A DNA stretch of 64,000 nt, from positions 63,272,800 to 63,336,799 of the forward strand of contig CM049314.1 of the NCBI GenBank assembly GCA_026874595.1, read 5' to 3'. Made by a program: the position numbers and the translations under genes. The notes under the pieces are model-generated. The model was not told the origin of the DNA and did not search any database. It saw nothing but the letters and a program-made list of their open reading frames with translations. This document shows positions 11,526 through 24,482 of this stretch, piece after piece; position 1 is the first letter of the stretch, and every line of letters begins with the position of its first letter. This DNA is from Sipunculus nudus. Its lineage: Eukaryota > Annelida > Sipuncula > Golfingiida > Sipunculidae.

Positions 11526-12300
11526 TATTGATATATATATATGTAAATGAATGTGTGTGTTTGTGTGTCAATGGTTTTGCACCCGTAGTGACCCCACACG
11601 CACCCCCCCCCCCCCGGCACGCACACATACACATATATACACGCAAAACGCTTGATCACAAACCTCGATATAGCCATATAAACATATCATTCCCTCTAAG
11701 CATCCACTCCTATCGGAGTATGTTTAAAAGTCGAGACAATTATTTACAAAGAAACTTGACTTAACGCATGTTGAATGGTAACTGCTTGAGACTTGTAAGA
11801 GACGCCTTGGTGGAAACAAAACAAGATGTAAACCTGTAACGTGAATATGCATGGGCAGAGACCCCAACACCCGCCAGGATCTTTTTCAAAGCTACACATA
11901 CATTGTGTGTCCCGCTTTACCAGTCCTATGGTTGGATCACAGGTAAGCGATAGAATACAGGCGTTTCCTTACACCAGTGGATGTCCTCACTCCAGTGGCC
12001 GTTTGATCTATCAATAATTTGGTAAAACAAAATGATATCAGCTTAACAAACTAAACTCCACAGAGTTAAAAGGGCGCCTACCTCCACCATGCTAGACACA
12101 TGGAAAAAATATATAACAGCATCTTTAGTAACGTTGTATTAAAATATAATATCTTAAAATCAGTTCGAAATACTTCATACATTACATTTTAAAGCAGATA
12201 TCTACCTTTTTCCTAATATGTTTTCAAACAAAATAACCTCGTCGATTGGGATTTGTCGGTTGAAGTTGTTTTGATATACCGCATCCCAATCTCTATATAA
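10870..12300. other. Gene-free stretch with microsatellite
   Basis: No gene is recognised. An (AT)n tract of about 28 units lies at 11466-11522, followed by GT/CA-rich sequence and a short poly-C. The open frames there come from the simple repeats. Confidence 0.5.
11466..11522. repeat. (AT)n microsatellite
   Basis: An AT dinucleotide run of about 28 units. Confidence 0.95.
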
Positions 12301-12302
12301 TG

Positions 12303-12583
12303 GCAGTAGGTCAATACAGGGGGAATGGGATACAACCCCCCCCCCACTTTATGGCAACGGGGGTTGGTAAATGTAATTATCCCCCTGGTATTCAGATGAA
12401 ATGAAATAAATTAATCATTTGAATTAGGGATTTTCTGAGTTTACTATAAGTTTTTTTTTTTTTGGGGGGGGGGAATAATTACATTGGCAATCCCCCCCCG
12501 GCTTTCCAAAAAGTGGGAGGTATATATACCTTCCATCCCCCCCCCCCCCATCCCAAACCCCCACCCCTATATTGACGCCCCTG
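12303..12583. mobile_element. Palindromic G-run MITE (about 280 bp)
   Basis: The left end reads CAGTAGGTCAATACAGGGGG. The right end, reverse complemented, reads CAGGGGCGTCAATATAGGGG. The arms stay similar inwards for about 100 bp, including ACTTTATGGCAACGGGGG against ACTTTTTGGAAAGCCGGGG and a shared AATGTAATTAT, so the element could fold into a long hairpin. CAGGG-type ends suggest the hAT group, but I could not find a convincing 8-bp target duplication. Confidence 0.65.
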
Positions 12584-12599
12584 GTAATATTTAATGCCC

Positions 12600-14150
12600 A
12601 GTTCGGCCATGGGGCCAAGTTGTTTAACAGTTTCCCAGTTATTCATTTATTTCCAAGCATATATAGAGAATACTTTAATGTACGAATCAGCTCCAGCCAA
12701 AATTAAGCATTATATATAAACATATTTATATAAACTTATTTATTTTAAATGAATTCAAATAGTCTTTAAACTAATCAATTAATTATTTCTCAATTGTATA
12801 AATAACTTTGAAATGAATATATTTCATGGTGATCCATAATAATTTAATGGTAAAGAATTGATTTTTTACGGTGTTAACATAACTTTACCCACACAATGTA
12901 AAAAGAAAGTTTATAATATTTCGAAAGTTACCAAAAGACAAACCAAGTAAAGAAAAGCGGGGGGAAATATAACACTTCGCTACTTGACTACTATATGAGT
13001 CATCATAAGTAGCAGTTGCATTTTCGCCAAACGTGTCAAATTATCTGGACAAATGATCTTCTCGCTCTATGCAGACGGCACTGTGTCACTACCTGCATAT
13101 TTGTCAGGTCACGCATGTGTTAAGATATAGGTGAATATGTATTGTTTAGAAAATAACATACACGGAAGTTATTATAACATTAATGATTTATATCAGTAAA
13201 AATAACCTTCTTTTTATCAAATACAAAAATGTTTTGAAGCAGATATCCAAAAGGGACGATTATCACATATATTGGCAAAAGAAGCATCCTCGTAAATGAT
13301 TAATGTATTTTTAGATTTAAAATCTTCCTGTTGTTTGAGAATTTTCTAATGTTATTAGATTCTTCATATTTGTATTCGTTTCATGTTGAAGGAAAAATGC
13401 AGATGGGCCAAATGGTCCTTCATCATTTCGTACAAACGTTATATCAATTTATTTGATAAATGGCTTGGTATGAAAGGTCTCACATAAATAACTGGTGTAT
13501 CAAAGAAGCAGCGATAAGATTATATTCCAGTACGCCTTGGCGGAGACGTGCGCTCTACTGGGCGCCATCTTATACAATTTAACCAAAGAAGACTAATTTT
13601 ATTTTACATCTAGATGAGTAAGTTGACTGACGATTATCTGGATATCCCCGCCAGATACCCCCTAATCAAGTTTCATATATTGTACCAAGGAGGATACATA
13701 ATCTCCTTGCTTTTACTACAGTTCACGCGCTTCAGCAACCCGGGTTCACCTGATCCTATTGCTAACAGTCAACCTAACCAACCAACGAACCAAGAGAGAA
13801 ATCTTCCAGGTGGAGGTATCATAATATACACAGTGTGTAGTCGCGACTTTAATTTACATTCCAACCCTGCCATGTTCGGGAGCTTCCTGGTAGGCTGAAT
13901 GAACTGTTTACGCATTATTTACACTCACTGCGTTTTTTAGGCTCTTTTTAACAGGCTGTATGTCCTTGAGGCAAATCAAGCATGACGACTGGTGATTTTC
14001 CCACAACTGTGTATCCGGTATAACTGGAATTACCAATTGTTGACATATAGTATCTGCTTTGGATACATTTTGATGTTAACATGGTGCCTCGGCAGATCTG
14101 TATACTAGTGATCCTTAAGCTGTTTTTTGACAGAGGTATTTCATTATAGT
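12600..14150. other. Gene-free AT-rich stretch
   Basis: No supported exon. The plus-strand open frame at 13614-13898 has neither a signal peptide nor a recognisable domain and is not called. The missing first exon(s) of the lectin receptor could lie here, but I found no convincing signal-peptide exon. Confidence 0.45.
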
Positions 14151-14152
14151 TA

Positions 14153-14156
<4 letters not shown>

Positions 14157-14210
<54 letters not shown>
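14157..14210. repeat. (CT)n microsatellite
   Basis: A CT dinucleotide run of about 26 units. It produces the Arg-Glu repeat frame on the minus strand. Confidence 0.95.
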
Positions 14211-14213
<3 letters not shown>

Positions 14214-14489
14214 TATGTAAGCCCTTTAAAATAGTATCTAATTTAATGACATTAGATCTGCTAAATTATATCTGACTTAGTTAAAGGTGTTCTTTGGACA
14301 CTGTTATATCGTTATTGCTATTCTCTCTCTCTATCTCTACCTCTGAGAGTGTGTCAGTCTGTATATTCTAATACTACAATACACAACACTGCACTATACT
14401 CTGCTATCCTATACCATTTTACGTAATTATAAAATATAACATACTATGCCTTGCTATAAGGTTGCATTACATTTTCCACCACACAAAAC

Positions 14490-14770
14490 ATTATATATAT
14501 TATGTTATATTGTGTTATGTTATATTACATTACGTTATATTATATTATATTATCTTTTATTATATAATATTTTATTATAATATATTACACGTATGTTATA
14601 TTAGATATGTTTTATTATATTATAATATCTTTTTTTATATTTTATTATAATATATTACACATCTATTATATTATATTTTTTATGTTACATTATCTTTTAT
14701 TTTATTATATTATATTATTATATAATACACATCTATTATATTATTTTATATTATATTATATTATTTTAAA
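14490..14770. repeat. Degenerate TATTA/TATAT-rich tract
   Basis: About 280 bp made almost only of A and T, with TTATATTATAT-like imperfect repeats. It leads into the TIR element at 14779. The Tyr/Ile-rich open frames are artefacts of composition. Confidence 0.8.
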
Positions 14771-14778
14771 TTTCAATA

Positions 14779-15690
14779 CCGTATTTCCTTGAATAGACGC
14801 CCGGGCGTTTATTTTTTCAGACGTTGCTTTCACCGTTTCACTGCGTTTAAACAAGGCCGGCTTCTATTTAAGGCCGGCGTTTGTTATTAATGACATTATC
14901 AAAACAAAACAAAAAAATAAGAACACGTCAAACGATAAACCCGTCGGTCAATACTCAGGGACACAAGTGAAATCATCGCTGGTACAAGGATTGTGTTTTG
15001 AAATTTCCTTAGATGCCTTAGGGATATGGGACACACGCAATCTCCACAATCACACACCATAATAAGAATTTACTGGGAATGACGACGAAAGATTGCAGTT
15101 GTCCACAAGAATCTGTCTGCACCGGCCTCTCGAAACAAGGTTCTCCGGTGTTTCATGTGGCTGTTCCATTTATTTTACACCGCGTGCAGTTGGTAACACT
15201 GTTTCCCCCCTGAAGACGGGGTGGCTCTTTCATTAAATGTGCACCACGTACAACTGGTAACATTGGTTCTATAGATAAACGGGGGGTTGGTACTTGTAAC
15301 GGCACAGCGTAATTCATTTTTATTCACTTTCCTCCCGTCTTTTAACTGATTCAGCTGATAATGGACATATCGGTATCTCTTTGGAAACAGGCTTCCACAT
15401 AAGAAAAAAGGAAAGGTTTATAGAGGAATTAAATATATTATCAACACAAATACAATTCGAAATCCATACAATTTCGAGTCATTTTGACTGGTAAAGGCAC
15501 CAATTATAGTGACGGGAAAAGACATCTGGCGGCAAAAATGGAAACTTCTCCCACACCTGGCCTCTGAACAAGACCGGCGTCTATTTAAGGCCGGCGTTTT
15601 TTGGGGTTTTTTTTTCGACATTGTTATGCCCCGGCGATTATATAAGGCAGGCTACTATTTAAGGCCCGGCGTCAGTTCAAGGAAATACGA
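14779..15690. mobile_element. TIR element with CCGTATTTCCTTGAA ends (0.9 kb)
   Basis: The left end is CCGTATTTCCTTGAATAGACG. The right end, reverse complemented, is TCGTATTTCCTTGAACTGACG. Inside each end are copies of CTATTTAAGGCCGGCGT (14863 and 15577; a variant near 15655). The flanks suggest a TA or TAT target in AT-rich DNA. No transposase frame is visible, so this is a non-autonomous DNA transposon. The superfamily is not assigned. Confidence 0.65.
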
Positions 15691-15796
15691 TATGTAATAC
15701 TATACAATATGTTTTATACCATATTATATTATATTACCATATTACACAATATTATATTAGACCATATGATCTTATGTTGTTGATTATCATAAATAG

Positions 15797-16030
15797 GAAT
15801 TAGCAGCTTAGAGAACGTGGCGCTCAGGAGGCCAGCCTTCCAGAAAAGTTACCTCACTCGCGACAACCGGGCATGGCGAGCTGTGGACGGTGTGGTTCAC
15901 AATGACAGTGTCGGAGACGAAGGCTGTGCCGTTACAGGGGATCCTCACGACACCGATGCATGGTGGGAAGTTGATCTTGGAGGGATGTTCCTGATTGACA
16001 GTGTAAAGATCTACAACATGAAAGCTGGCT
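15797..16030 (+). CDS. Lectin receptor: fucolectin domain, first half
   Basis: The exon encodes LENVALRRPAFQ..., then RAWRAVDGV, CAVTGDPHDTDAWWEVDLG and IDSVKIYN. This is the hallmark first half of fucolectin/tachylectin-4/pentraxin-1 (FTP, F5/8C-like) domains. The acceptor is ATAAATAG (weak pyrimidine tract) and the donor GGCT|GTGAGT. The ATG-like start some tools would use is a GTG inside the exon (15817) and is not the real start. Confidence 0.88.
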
Positions 16031-16295
16031 GTGAGTAAACTCTCAGACGAAGGTTCTTTTGGATATCATTTTGTAGATATGACCATAATAAATACCTATT
16101 AAATTAACTTATTTTACATTAGGTGGTGCACACCTGGAACTAAATATAAATCTTTCAGTATTAAGGTTATGAAAATTCAATGTTATAATCAAACTTAAAG
16201 TGTTATATAAGGTATTATAAGACTATACAGTATCAATATTGTATTCTAATAATGAAGGTTATTAATATTATTATTGTTATAATTATTTATTTATT

Positions 16296-16355
<60 letters not shown>

Positions 16356-17846
16356 GAGTCAATAAACAATAAGGTTTGATGAGAGGGTGTGGGAAATTAA
16401 AAAATTGTAATTTACAGTGTTGATGCTAGAGTGCTCTTGGAATCAGTGAATCGTCTTTATTTTTTCTTGAATACGCCAGGTAATGGCATAAGATATAAGT
16501 AAAAAAACTTTAAACATCGGCGTCTGTGGTCCAGGTGCAGAGCAAAGAACTCAAAACCAGGAGATCGTAAGCTCGATTTACAACAGAGGAGCGGTGAGAT
16601 TCTCACTGTAAGCCCCTACAAAGGTTAAGCGCTCTGTAGGAGTATTGGGCACAGCCGTGTATCACTCACCAACGAGTGCGACTTTTGGAGGTTCCTTGGT
16701 GTTGTGACACAGCAGTAGGAGATTGTTATACGGTTACATGCCAGTCTGCCGATTCCCATTCTGCCGAATCCCAGAATACCGAGTCCAGTTTGCCAAATCC
16801 CAGAATACCGTATGTTAACTTTTTAATATGAAATCGTCCGTTAATTTGATATATATTCATGTTTAATGGGATCGTAGTATTTATGGAGTAAAACGATCAA
16901 AGCAGTTTAATATTACGTTGACGGAAGGCTAATTTCAGTGTGTACTGGTAAACCAGTCGGTAACCCGCCATGCCACAAGTCACGCATGACTTGTCATGGC
17001 CGTCATAGCAGTCTTTTGGCCTCGTCCCGCACTGGCCGACATTCAATAAAAGAACGTTTATATGTATTGTCAATAATCTTATTTATGGTAATAACCAACC
17101 TTTTATACTAACGAAAAACAGACAGGTCCCTGGGGAAAAAATGGTGTTGCTCCTATCGTAATCTCGTTCTTTTTTTTTTTGTCTCCTTTGCAATTGAGTG
17201 CCGTTGCAGTTAACAAACAACGGTAGCGGAACCTTGTTAATACTCAGGTTAAATCAATCGGCCGTACGACCGACTAAATGGGAATCGTTTGGCTATGACG
17301 AGATGTTTTATAATATTAGCATAAGCTATTAAAATATGCCAATATAAATAAATTTTCAATTGAGCGCATGATGTTTGTCTGTTTAAGGGCTCGCATGCAT
17401 GTGCGTTTTATAATCGCCGAATAATACATAACACATGAGACTGGTGGAAAGAGACGGTGATTCTGAGCGGCATATACCAGGGCGACAGCCCTTAACACCT
17501 ATTTATATTGTTTTGTTGAAAATATTAGTCCAATTTTTTAAATAAACTTATTAACTTTTAAACAATTTTCACATTTCAAAGCTTTGGCCCTTGCTATTTA
17601 TGGAACTATGAACTTTTCGATTAATCATTTACTCTTGTTTGGTTAAACGGAATCTATCCACATCAAACGCATGTGTAGAGACCGTGCACACAAATAGTTT
17701 ATGATCAAAGGCCTTTTGTTAATCTTTTGATGTAATTAATGCTGTAATAACAATAACCTGAGTCTACTATCACCTCATTACCCGTTTGGTAATTGAGTAG
17801 GTCTCTAATGAACAAACATTGTGTCAATAACATTATACGTACGATG

Positions 17847-17883
<37 letters not shown>

Positions 17884-20534
17884 CGAAAGTGAAAATGGTA
17901 AGATAGGGAGAGAAAGAGAGAGAGGGGGAGGCAATTAAGAGTGTTATACATAAAGAAAGAAAATGCAAGAAAGAAACACATACAGTATAATCTGAGAATA
18001 AAACGGGGAAAAGATACATAATATACAGAATGTTGATACAATAAATTTACATACGCCATGAGACTGTTTATTCAGGAACAGTTTGGTGTCCGCGTTGGAT
18101 GAGCGGTTTCCCATGGTAAGTAATTTTTTTCATACGTAAGAAGTGTGAATATATTGTGTTGTCACGTTTCCACTTGTATGTTGGGTTAAGTTTAAGTGAA
18201 TCGGGCTAGTTATTACGAACAACAGCAATACTAACCCAATAAAAAACAATAAGCAGAATATAAAACGATCTTTACTAACAAACAACGAGATTAAGTCAGG
18301 ATCGAGCAAAGGACCTGTCTGTTCTAAGTGTGTCTTGTTAGTTATTACTATAAACAACAATAGTAACCTAATACAAAAAACAATATGCATAACTAAAACG
18401 ATCATTATTATAAAAGGCAACGAGATTACGTCAGCAGCACCAGGAGAAGATCATGAACCGTCGCTTGTTTGCAGGGACCTCAAAGTGTCGGCTATAACAA
18501 ATAATGCGTGACTCGTTGCCAGCCGGGTTGCCGACTGGTAGCTGTTAAGACGCGGTAATTTGGGTGAGGGCTTCTTGTTTGTACACGCTGAAATTAGTAT
18601 TCCGTCAATGCCTTTTAATACTGTTTTTGTCGTGTTCATTCCCTGAATACTCCGACGCTCCAAAAACATGAATATATATCAAATTAACGGACGATTTCAT
18701 ATAAAAAAGTTCAGATTCGGCATTCTGGGATTCGGCAAACTGGACTCGGTATTGTGGGATTCGGATAAATGGGAATCGGCAAACTGGCATGATACCTGTT
18801 ATACATCCTACACCCAGGACACGCAGGTGTTGCAGACATCGGACCCTTGTGATACCAAGACACAAAATAACATGATATAGGAAGCGAGTGCTACCGCCCG
18901 GCGAGCGTGATCCAAAACCCAAATGGATCTCCGCAAATGTTCATACTTCAGTTGGTAAATAGACAAGTTAGCATTAAATAAAATAGAGACTGATATCTCC
19001 ACCAAAAAAAAAATATCTAAAGAAAAAATAATCTTTTGATTCCCTCTACCCTGTCTCATCTGTCCACAAAATGTCTTTGCAAAATGTCGAAACAATTTAG
19101 ATATCATAAACATTATCAAACCAAACAAACAAAAGCTCTTCTTTGAGGTGTAAAAATAGGCACGTCAAATGTTCGATAAATCGACACATATATTAATTAT
19201 CTCCTCTCTCGCCAGGTTCATCCAAAACCAAATAACATTCAAGTTCCAGTCTTATGTCAACGTGGAAAATATTCGTTATGCTGCAACCGATATTGTTTGC
19301 ACGGTCAGGAATATGCTTCTCATACCTCTTTTTACACCTCTGATTACTTAATTTTTCCCAATATTTCTTTTTAAATATATTTTGTTTTCGACTTCAAAAA
19401 TAAGCCTTTATCAAGGAATGAAATTTGTCGATTTATGATTAAATTATATAAGCATGAAATAAATCTTTGCGACGCCGGGACGGTGTAAACCTGTCTAGGG
19501 AGAGGTACAAAAATAGGGCGTCATTTCAAGTGGCCATATCTGTTTATCCATCCGATATATGAAGGACGTACCAGTGACGTAACAGACATGTGACGTACAA
19601 ATACCACTGTGACGTCATCTTTACGAATCGTTAAGTGGATGTAATTTTAGTTCGTCATCATAGGTCTCCACTAATATGTCGCAAGGCCGTACATCTATTC
19701 AGTCATAACGTCATATTTCTTTTTGAAATATGTTAGATACTGTGGATTCAGAAAATATCGTTGGTTTAAAATTTCGTGGTTTCGACATGAAACACTATTC
19801 GTTGGGTTAAAACTTTCGTGTTTTATTCATTCATAGTCAGGCATTTTATCAAAATTAATATTTGAACAGATCTGAAAATAAGCCAAAGATCAGTGCTTTC
19901 CTTTTCTTAAAGAAAAACACGCAGTCAGGGCACATGCGATAGGCTCAGTGACACAAATGACTATATCGGCTGACTTATCTGAACATTTTGGGGTTAAGAA
20001 AAGGAGTGTCTACTCTGACATCAAAGACGGTCCGCCAAGATGTCACCGGAATTTTATTGAACAGTCGTATTGTCCCGGCGGTAATCAGCTATTGTACTCC
20101 GCTTCCCGGCCTATCTTGACACCTTATTACGCCCCGCCGGGCAAATTGCCCGGTCCGATGTGGTCTCCGATTGTGAGAACAAATCCTCAGATGAACTGAC
20201 ATACTGGTTGTGATTTTATGAATTATTGGAAGCAACGGAAGCCAATATTTATATTCTGCGTATTCATTAATTAAAAGAATTAAAACTTCTTGGTATGTAA
20301 GTCGTTCAGATGGAACCCCAAATTGACTGACGTGCCCGGGAACGAAGTCACAGTTAGACTGGGCTCCGGCTCATAATTGTGCTGAGTGGACCGTGGCTCA
20401 TCATCAAGCCGGGGGATAACAAGATAAACTCTGCCGCACGGTTGTTTATTTTATTTAAACATGACATTCTTTCAAACAAACAATCAAATAAGATTGGCAC
20501 GGCAAAATGACCTTTACCGACTTTTAGGGAGACA

Positions 20535-20576
<42 letters not shown>

Positions 20577-23500
20577 TTGAAGTCCACATATACCAGTGTG
20601 GGTGAGGACGCACTTTCAAACAGTCACTTGTAAGTCCGACACAGATGGAACTGAATATCTTTCCTCACAATATAATTATTTTTTTTTTATTTTATGGGCC
20701 ACATGTCGTTTTCTTTGCGTTTTATTAATCAGTACCATTTCCTATAGTATGGACGGCGAAAGCGGGCCAACACGATAACTCAATGCAGAGGGTCGATGGA
20801 CTTCTATAATAAACCTAATAATCGTTTTTTTTTTAATTTCGTGGATGAAGGTTACCCACGAATTCTACAAAAAAAGAAACCCAACGAACAAATCTGAACT
20901 CACAGTAATCGCCACATCAGTCTGGTTCGCCTCCGGGGCAAATAGAGGTAAATTTAAGTGCATTGTATAAAAGAAATTATAAAAAAATTAGGTTGACAGA
21001 TGTGCTGGAATGGAACTATAGATGTTCAGCCACGGGGGATGGGCATTAGTTCTCTATCTAATAGTTTTCTTTGACACTAGTTTTAGTTATTCAAATAGTT
21101 TTCTCATGGAATAACTATTAAATCATTTGTACCTAAACAACTAGTTAATACTATATATGCTACATAATGAGCTCATTCATACTAATACACATAAGTCGCA
21201 CTTTACTGTCATTTACATGTACTAAACTATAATGAAAAAAAATCCTTGTTACATTCATTTAGGTGGTGCGGGTGTCGGCAATATAACGAGGTCATAATGT
21301 ATACAGAAACACAAATAGAAAGCATATATATGACATATGTATGAAGACTGCAAACCTTAAAACTTCTATTTTCAGATCACCGTTTGAGAGATTTCAGGAT
21401 CCGTGTCGGTAACACCAGTGACATCAGGTATCACGAAAGCTGCGCCTACAAGAACGGCTGGATCGCTTCGGGAGTTTCGGAGAAGTTTACGTGTAGCAGA
21501 ACGCTAATCGGTCGCTGGGTCAGTATACAGCGAACTAACGATCACGGTGATCCCGGCCAATATACACAGGGATACCTCCAGCTGTGCGAGGTCCAAGTTT
21601 ACGGATCGGAATATACAGGTAAGGAGCCTTGATCCTAATACTAAATTGGTATTTGAATGCAGCCGATATGATCTTGTAGAGAAGTGAAAGCAGCCAGCTC
21701 AACATGTGCGCTGCAGTGAATATGTTTCCCCAAGATGTGGCTATAGACAGCAAATTATCATAATTATTATGCTTCTCTCGTAGATAGGGCCTTGAATCAA
21801 ACTTTCCAAGATGGACTCTAGAATTATTGGGCTGCAAAACTATCGAAAGAATTTATCTTTTTCCTTGGTATGCCCGTGGGTACGATAAATCTCTAAAAGG
21901 CTTATTTTCTAAAAGGGATATTTGGTCAGAATAACAGTCACGAAAAAGTCCATGTAAAATTATTTTGTATACTTTGACCTAATTTTCAAGGGCGTACACT
22001 ACATAATATAGCCCCTAATATCGCCCATTTACGGGCGTCGAGGGGGCTTTCAGTGACCTTTAAGCGAATGCTTACATGTAAATTATGGTTTGGGTGATTA
22101 TTAATAAAAATTAATGGAGCAAATTGCAAAAAAAAAAAAAACACGGAAAGTTTAATAGAATCTTTATAGATTTTATTCCGATAAAAAACACACCAAATTT
22201 GCATTGATTAAATAACCCTCTGCCATCTTTGTTGTTACGCTAAAACACGCACTGTTTATTGTTGCTGAATGATTGAACATAAACATAATTGCTATTTCTC
22301 ACATTGCACATCTATATTTAATCATTCCTCAGTGAATTATCATGTTTAATATAAAAAGTAAATAGTATTGTTACGAACTGTACATGATAATATTATTTTT
22401 CATTTTTCAGTTTCAACACAGTCTTTTGTCACTAATGCAGGTATTTTTGTAAATATATTTACCCTTTTATTCATACAAACCGTTTCAATAATTATCGCAC
22501 ATGTTACAAATTACAAGCTTGCAATGTTTCCCTTATTTTGTATCGACGGGTTATTGTAAATATAGGAACTCAATACGTCCATTCACAACACACTTTTAAT
22601 AACATAACAGGATTTTTCTTACCGAAATTACTATTATTTGCATAGCGATGGTAATCTGGAATTCTGGAAATCCAGAAAATCTCTGATGACATATAATTAA
22701 TCCTCTTTGCCTTATCTGTATTACATAGCTAATAAGGAAAGGCACTGAGTTCTCAAGAAACATCTTAATTTGTATGATTTACTATAGGGTCAACGGCCTC
22801 AAGCACTGTTGAAAGGGCTACAACTTCAACCTCTAGCTTTGAAGAGAAAGGTAGGACTCTGGTTGATTACGGCCGTGTCTTCCCAATGCGTTAATTAGCA
22901 CTCAAAGTAACGCCAGGGTGATTTTTTTGTGCATTGTGGCAAGCGTAATAATCATTTAATAATTTAGTTGTAAAGTTGTATAAATTAAAAATGTCAAATA
23001 ATTATTGATATGCTGCATGATAACGATTACCATATATACGAATATGACCTTCCTGAGAACACATATAAAGACCAATGTAAGAAAAAATAAATAGCAGGTT
23101 ATCGGACTATAAACAACATCAAATTAATCATTGGTTAATTTCAATTGTAAGAAATGTGATTAATTATATACATATATTTGTATTTCCTGGTTTCTTTCAT
23201 TGGTTACATGCCGTCAATACTATTCCAAACTGCCTTTTACCAGCAGGAATTAGAAAGAAACAGCTAACAAAAATGTCACTGACAAGGACCTCCTTGGCCG
23301 AATTTTAACCTGCAAACTTCACATTGTAGAATTTATTTCGCATATTTCTCTATTCTTTGATTTCCAAGAATTCAAGAGCATAAATTTGATTTAAAATAAC
23401 ATAGACACAATACCCGACTGACCTTTAACATGTTAAAACATGAGTTATTTTACACATTTATCAGATTATGAGTATTAATGGTTTTCTTGGGATTCAGAAT

Positions 23501-24425
23501 GGGTATGTAGTTTTAAATCACGTTATTTACTTACTTCAGTGAGAAATCTTGAATACATTCCATTGACAAGACGTGTGATTTAAAACTCAGTTTTTCACAT
23601 TTCAGCCACTACATCATCAACGAAGACCAGTGGTCTTCAAACCGTTACCTTGTTCAAGAGAGAAGAGGGAGAAGGTATTTTAATATCTTATGTTTTACCA
23701 ATAAAAGATAACGTAAACAGAGCTTCCCATAAATATAGCAAGCCATGCCTTAAAATTAATTTTTGCAATAAACAGAATCCATTGCAGTCCAAAATAATGA
23801 TAATATTTTTTCATAAACACCTGGCAAGAATTCAAATTTCATATAGGCCCGGGATGTTTACAGAGTTTCCCTTATTTTGTAGAGACGAGTTAATTATAAA
23901 ATAAGGCAATCAATAGTGTGTATAGGATAAGTTAAATTTTCATTACTTATGTAACGGTATAATATACACAGTAGAAGTTATGCTCAATGTGTTAGGGAAG
24001 AAATAATCCAGAACATGAGTTAATTACAGATAAAACTTCCTCCTTGCTCTATTTGTGTTACATATAGATAAAGAAGCACAATTCGTTACCAAGAAATAGT
24101 TAACTTGTACGCGTTACTTCAGGGTCAATGGCCGCAGTGGTTGCTGAACCACTGCGACCTCCACCTCTATAGAGAAAGGTTGGATTTTCAGATTAATCAC
24201 GGCCGCGTGTTCCTAAAGCGTTCATAAACACTCACCCTAATATGAGCCTACATTTCCTACTGCGACGTGATAAGTAACATGCATTTAATTATAATTTTTC
24301 TAAATTATTAATATACTGCTTATAAACGGATACCACCGTCTTTCGTATGTATAGAATATGGCAGGTTATCATACCACAAATAACATCCAATGCAATATTT
24401 GTTGAATTCAGTTTTAGGAGACGTG

Positions 24426-24482
<57 letters not shown>

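Larger units (their letters stand above)
16031..21375 (+). other. 5.3-kb intron of the lectin receptor
   Basis: The intron splits the fucolectin domain between its two halves (phase 1). It contains an (ATT)n tract, a SINE, a 2.07-kb long-TIR element, (GA)n tracts and other non-coding DNA. I see no complete second gene inside it; the open frame at 19948-20199 has no recognised domain. Confidence 0.75.

Noticed and set aside
13614-13898. Possible signal-peptide exon for the lectin receptor
   Set aside because: There is no N-terminal hydrophobic core directly after the Met and no convincing phase-1 donor at its end.
15817-16038. Complete 73-residue small gene
   Set aside because: The apparent start is an internal GTG and the end runs past a GTGAGT donor. 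It is an internal exon of the lectin receptor.
19948-20199. 83-codon plus-strand frame in the receptor intron
   Set aside because: No domain, no splice-site support and ordinary composition; probably chance.
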